Assembly: GCA_013695405.1 (NCBI GenBank)
Contig: JACDAO010000748.1
Span: 1-8,159, forward strand
Direction of reading: 5' to 3'
Length of the DNA: 8,159 nucleotides
Source of the DNA: Acidobacteriota bacterium
Lineage (GTDB): Bacteria; Acidobacteriota; Vicinamibacteria; Vicinamibacterales; Vicinamibacteraceae
Below the pieces are notes generated by a model. The model saw nothing but the letters and a program-made list of their open reading frames with translations, made no database searches and was not told where the DNA came from. Positions 6,709 to 8,159 of the stretch are shown here, piece by piece. The translations under genes and the position numbers were made by a program. The first letter of the stretch is position 1; the number at the start of each line of letters is the position of its first letter.

Positions 6709-7213
6709 GTCACTGACACTCGTGGGCGCGCTCGGCTACCGCAACCTGAGGGACCACTCGGTGGCCTTCGAGGTGCTCGAGCGTCTGTCGAAGGCCGACC
6801 TCGGGCCGGATGTGGTGCTCGAGGACGTCAGCTACAACCCGATCGCGGTGGTCCAGTGGCTGCAGGCACAGCCGCCCGACCAACAGTTCCAGCGCGTGAT
6901 CGTGGTGTCGAGCATCGAGCGCGCCGGTCGCGCGCCAGGCGCGGTCAGTACCTACGAGTGGGACCGGGTCGTGCCATCCGACGCATTGGTGCAGCAGGCG
7001 GTAACCGAAGCGGTCACCGGGATCATCTCCCTCGACAACACCTTGGTGATCGCTGGCTACTTCGGCGTGCTGCCGGCCTCGGTCACGATTGTCGAAATCG
7101 AGCCGCTGGAGCACGAGTTCGGCGACCAGTTGAGTGCAGAGGTGGCGCGCGCCATGGCATCGGTGGTGACGCTGGTCAGGGACATGGTGCATGAGCGATC
7201 CCTCGGAGCGTGA
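6701..7213 (+). CDS. hydrogenase maturation protease-fold protein lacking the metal ligands (probable pseudo-protease)
   Basis: 170 residues resembling the HyaD/HybD/HycI family (peptidase M52), whose active members bind the Ni of an immature large subunit and clip its C-terminal tail. The fold pattern is visible: a glycine-rich first strand (LVGALGY), a helix ending in FEVLERL (23-29), a hydrophobic strand VIVVSS (66-71), then APG (78-80), and a late strand SVTIVEIEP. Against E. coli HybD (ligands E16, D62, H93), the matching positions here appear to be H19, S70 and D or N in the SLDN segment, so all three metal ligands are replaced. It also aligns without gaps with the start of the canonical protease at 8030, where the GDDG motif becomes RDHS. 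Probable roles are chaperone, binding partner or regulator of maturation rather than protease. The ATG overlaps the large-subunit stop by eight bases with no clear ribosome binding site, suggesting coupling. Confidence 0.72.
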   Translation: MARSLTLVGALGYRNLRDHSVAFEVLERLSKADLGPDVVLEDVSYNPIAVVQWLQAQPPDQQFQRVIVVSSIERAGRAPGAVSTYEWDRVVPSDALVQQAVTEAVTGIISLDNTLVIAGYFGVLPASVTIVEIEPLEHEFGDQLSAEVARAMASVVTLVRDMVHERSLGA

Positions 7214-8030
7214 CCTGCTGGTGGAAGCCGAGCGGCTGATCGCCGAGTTGCAGGGCGGCCACGGCCCGGTGGTCGCCACGCAGGTCACCCAACTGCTTGA
7301 TGACATCGACGCGGTGCACCGAGCGGGCCTCACACACCTGATGCAGGCCATCCGCGGCATGGGTGGCGACGCCTTCGTCAACAAGCTGGTCGCCGATCCA
7401 GCCATCCGCATGCTGTTGATGTCGTACGACCTGGTGCCGGTCGACCGGCGATTGCAGGCCGACGAAGCGCTCGACAGCGTGCGCGGACATCTGCACGCAC
7501 GCGGCGTCGATGTGGAGACACTGGAGGTCGTCGGCGGCGTGGTGTACGTGCGCTTGCACGGAGTGGCGACCGGGCAGGTCGATCCCGACGCCGTCGTGCG
7601 GGACCTCGAAGAAACGTTGCGGGCAAACTTCGTCGGGTTCCAGGAACTGGTGCCGCGCGAGCGGCAGGCGCGGGCCGTGACGATGCCGATCACGTTGCGG
7701 CGTGCCCACAAGCCGGTGTTTCGGGACGTTCCCGGGGTCGAGTCGCTCGAGGACGGCACCATGCGGGCTCTCGACGTGGACGGGCGGCCCGTGCTGGTCG
7801 TACGGGCCGGGCAGGAATGGCTGGCGGTCGGCAACCGCTGCGGCGACAGCCCGTTGCCGCTCGAGTTCGGCCGGCTCGACGGCACGACGCTGCACTGCTC
7901 GTGGCACGGCTGCCAGTACGACGTGCGAACGGGTGTGCGGATCGATGCGCCCGGAGATCGACTGACGGTGTTTCCCGTCAACGTCGATCACGGCAAGGTC
8001 CGCATCGCCGTGGACGTCGAGCGCGCGTGA
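7191..8030 (+). CDS. NifU-like / Rieske-like fusion protein with altered cluster ligands
   Basis: 279 residues in three parts. Residues 1-85 are a helical region like that found before NifU domains in actinobacterial NifU-family proteins (ends LLMSYDLVPVDRR). Residues about 88-153 match a NifU C-terminal domain, but the cluster-binding GxCxxC is GVATGQ (A126, Q129), so both cysteines are gone. Residues about 165-276 are a Rieske-type domain: C217-G-D219, then C236-S-W-H239 and DVRTG. A Rieske site needs CxH and CxxH; here the first His is Asp219, and an extra C241 follows H239. It could still hold a [2Fe-2S] cluster with unusual ligation and pass electrons from the hydrogenase, or be purely structural. 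Similar NifU/Rieske proteins accompany group 1h hydrogenases. The ATG overlaps the previous gene by 23 bases; a GTG at 7221 after a GGAG (7205-7208) is an alternative start. Confidence 0.85.
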   Translation: MSDPSERDLLVEAERLIAELQGGHGPVVATQVTQLLDDIDAVHRAGLTHLMQAIRGMGGDAFVNKLVADPAIRMLLMSYDLVPVDRRLQADEALDSVRGHLHARGVDVETLEVVGGVVYVRLHGVATGQVDPDAVVRDLEETLRANFVGFQELVPRERQARAVTMPITLRRAHKPVFRDVPGVESLEDGTMRALDVDGRPVLVVRAGQEWLAVGNRCGDSPLPLEFGRLDGTTLHCSWHGCQYDVRTGVRIDAPGDRLTVFPVNVDHGKVRIAVDVERA

Positions 8031-8159
8031 TGCCTCGGATGGTGGTCGCCGGTTTCGGCAACGTCCTGCGCGGTGACGATGGCTTCGGCGTCGAGGTGGT
8101 GCGCCGGCTGCAGGAGGAGGGCAGCGCGCCGGCAGGGACGGTGTTGCTGGAGGTGGGCA
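8030..8159 (+). CDS. hydrogenase maturation protease, HyaD/HybD family (3' truncated)
   Basis: The first 43 codons of a gene cut off by the window end. The translation opens MPRMVVAGFGNVLRGDDGFG and continues with VEVVRRL, the unmistakable N-terminus of the M52 hydrogenase endopeptidases, in which the second acidic residue of GDDG is the first metal ligand. It would cleave the tail of the large subunit after H610 once nickel is inserted. The start shares one base with the preceding stop (TGATG). Met4 at 8039 is a possible alternative start. Unlike the protein at 6701, this copy keeps the metal-binding motif, so it is the likely working protease of the operon. Confidence 0.92.
   Translation, partial: MPRMVVAGFGNVLRGDDGFGVEVVRRLQEEGSAPAGTVLLEVG

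Overview
This window is a single, tightly packed plus-strand operon for a [NiFe]-hydrogenase of the group 1h / high-affinity ('actinobacterial-type') lineage or a close sister lineage. Every base lies in, or within about 15 bases of, a coding sequence. The longest non-coding gaps are 9, 13 and 15 bases, so there is no intergenic stretch to describe. No promoter, terminator, RNA gene, repeat array or mobile element is visible. Both ends are cut: hypD lacks its 5' part and the maturation protease gene runs off the 3' end. Base composition is strongly GC-rich with G/C-ending codons, which also creates long spurious antisense frames. The host is a high-GC bacterium. An acidobacterium (Vicinamibacteria-like) or another soil phylum is my best guess, but this is weakly supported because no taxonomic marker is present.

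Layout: hypD (1-923, partial) and hypE (920-1981) make the Fe(CN)2CO part of the active site. The hydrogenase small subunit (1995-3314) follows. Between the two structural subunits sit five tiny genes (3307-3600, 3597-3920, 3917-4216, 4216-4527, 4537-4797), each encoding one N-terminal transmembrane helix plus a helical cytoplasmic tail. Then come the large subunit (4813-6708), a maturation-protease-fold protein that has lost its metal ligands (6701-7213), a NifU-like/Rieske-like fusion with altered ligands (7191-8030), and a canonical hydrogenase maturation protease (8030 to the edge). Almost all junctions are start/stop overlaps, implying translational coupling.

How the parts fit: the small subunit has no Tat signal, so the enzyme should be cytoplasmic. 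The five single-pass proteins are predicted N-out/C-in, with coiled-coil-like tails on the same side as the enzyme. The most interesting reading is that they are one expanded paralogous family forming a membrane stalk or quinone-access scaffold, analogous in role (not recognisably in sequence) to HucM of the mycobacterial Huc hydrogenase. One of them carries a CxxCxxC motif. Other notable points are a four-cysteine proximal-cluster motif (CDGC) where group 1h enzymes, as I recall them, have CxxD; departures from 1h motifs in the large subunit; a protease-like protein without metal ligands encoded three genes from a true protease; and a Rieske domain with Asp in place of a ligand His, fused to a NifU domain without its CxxC.
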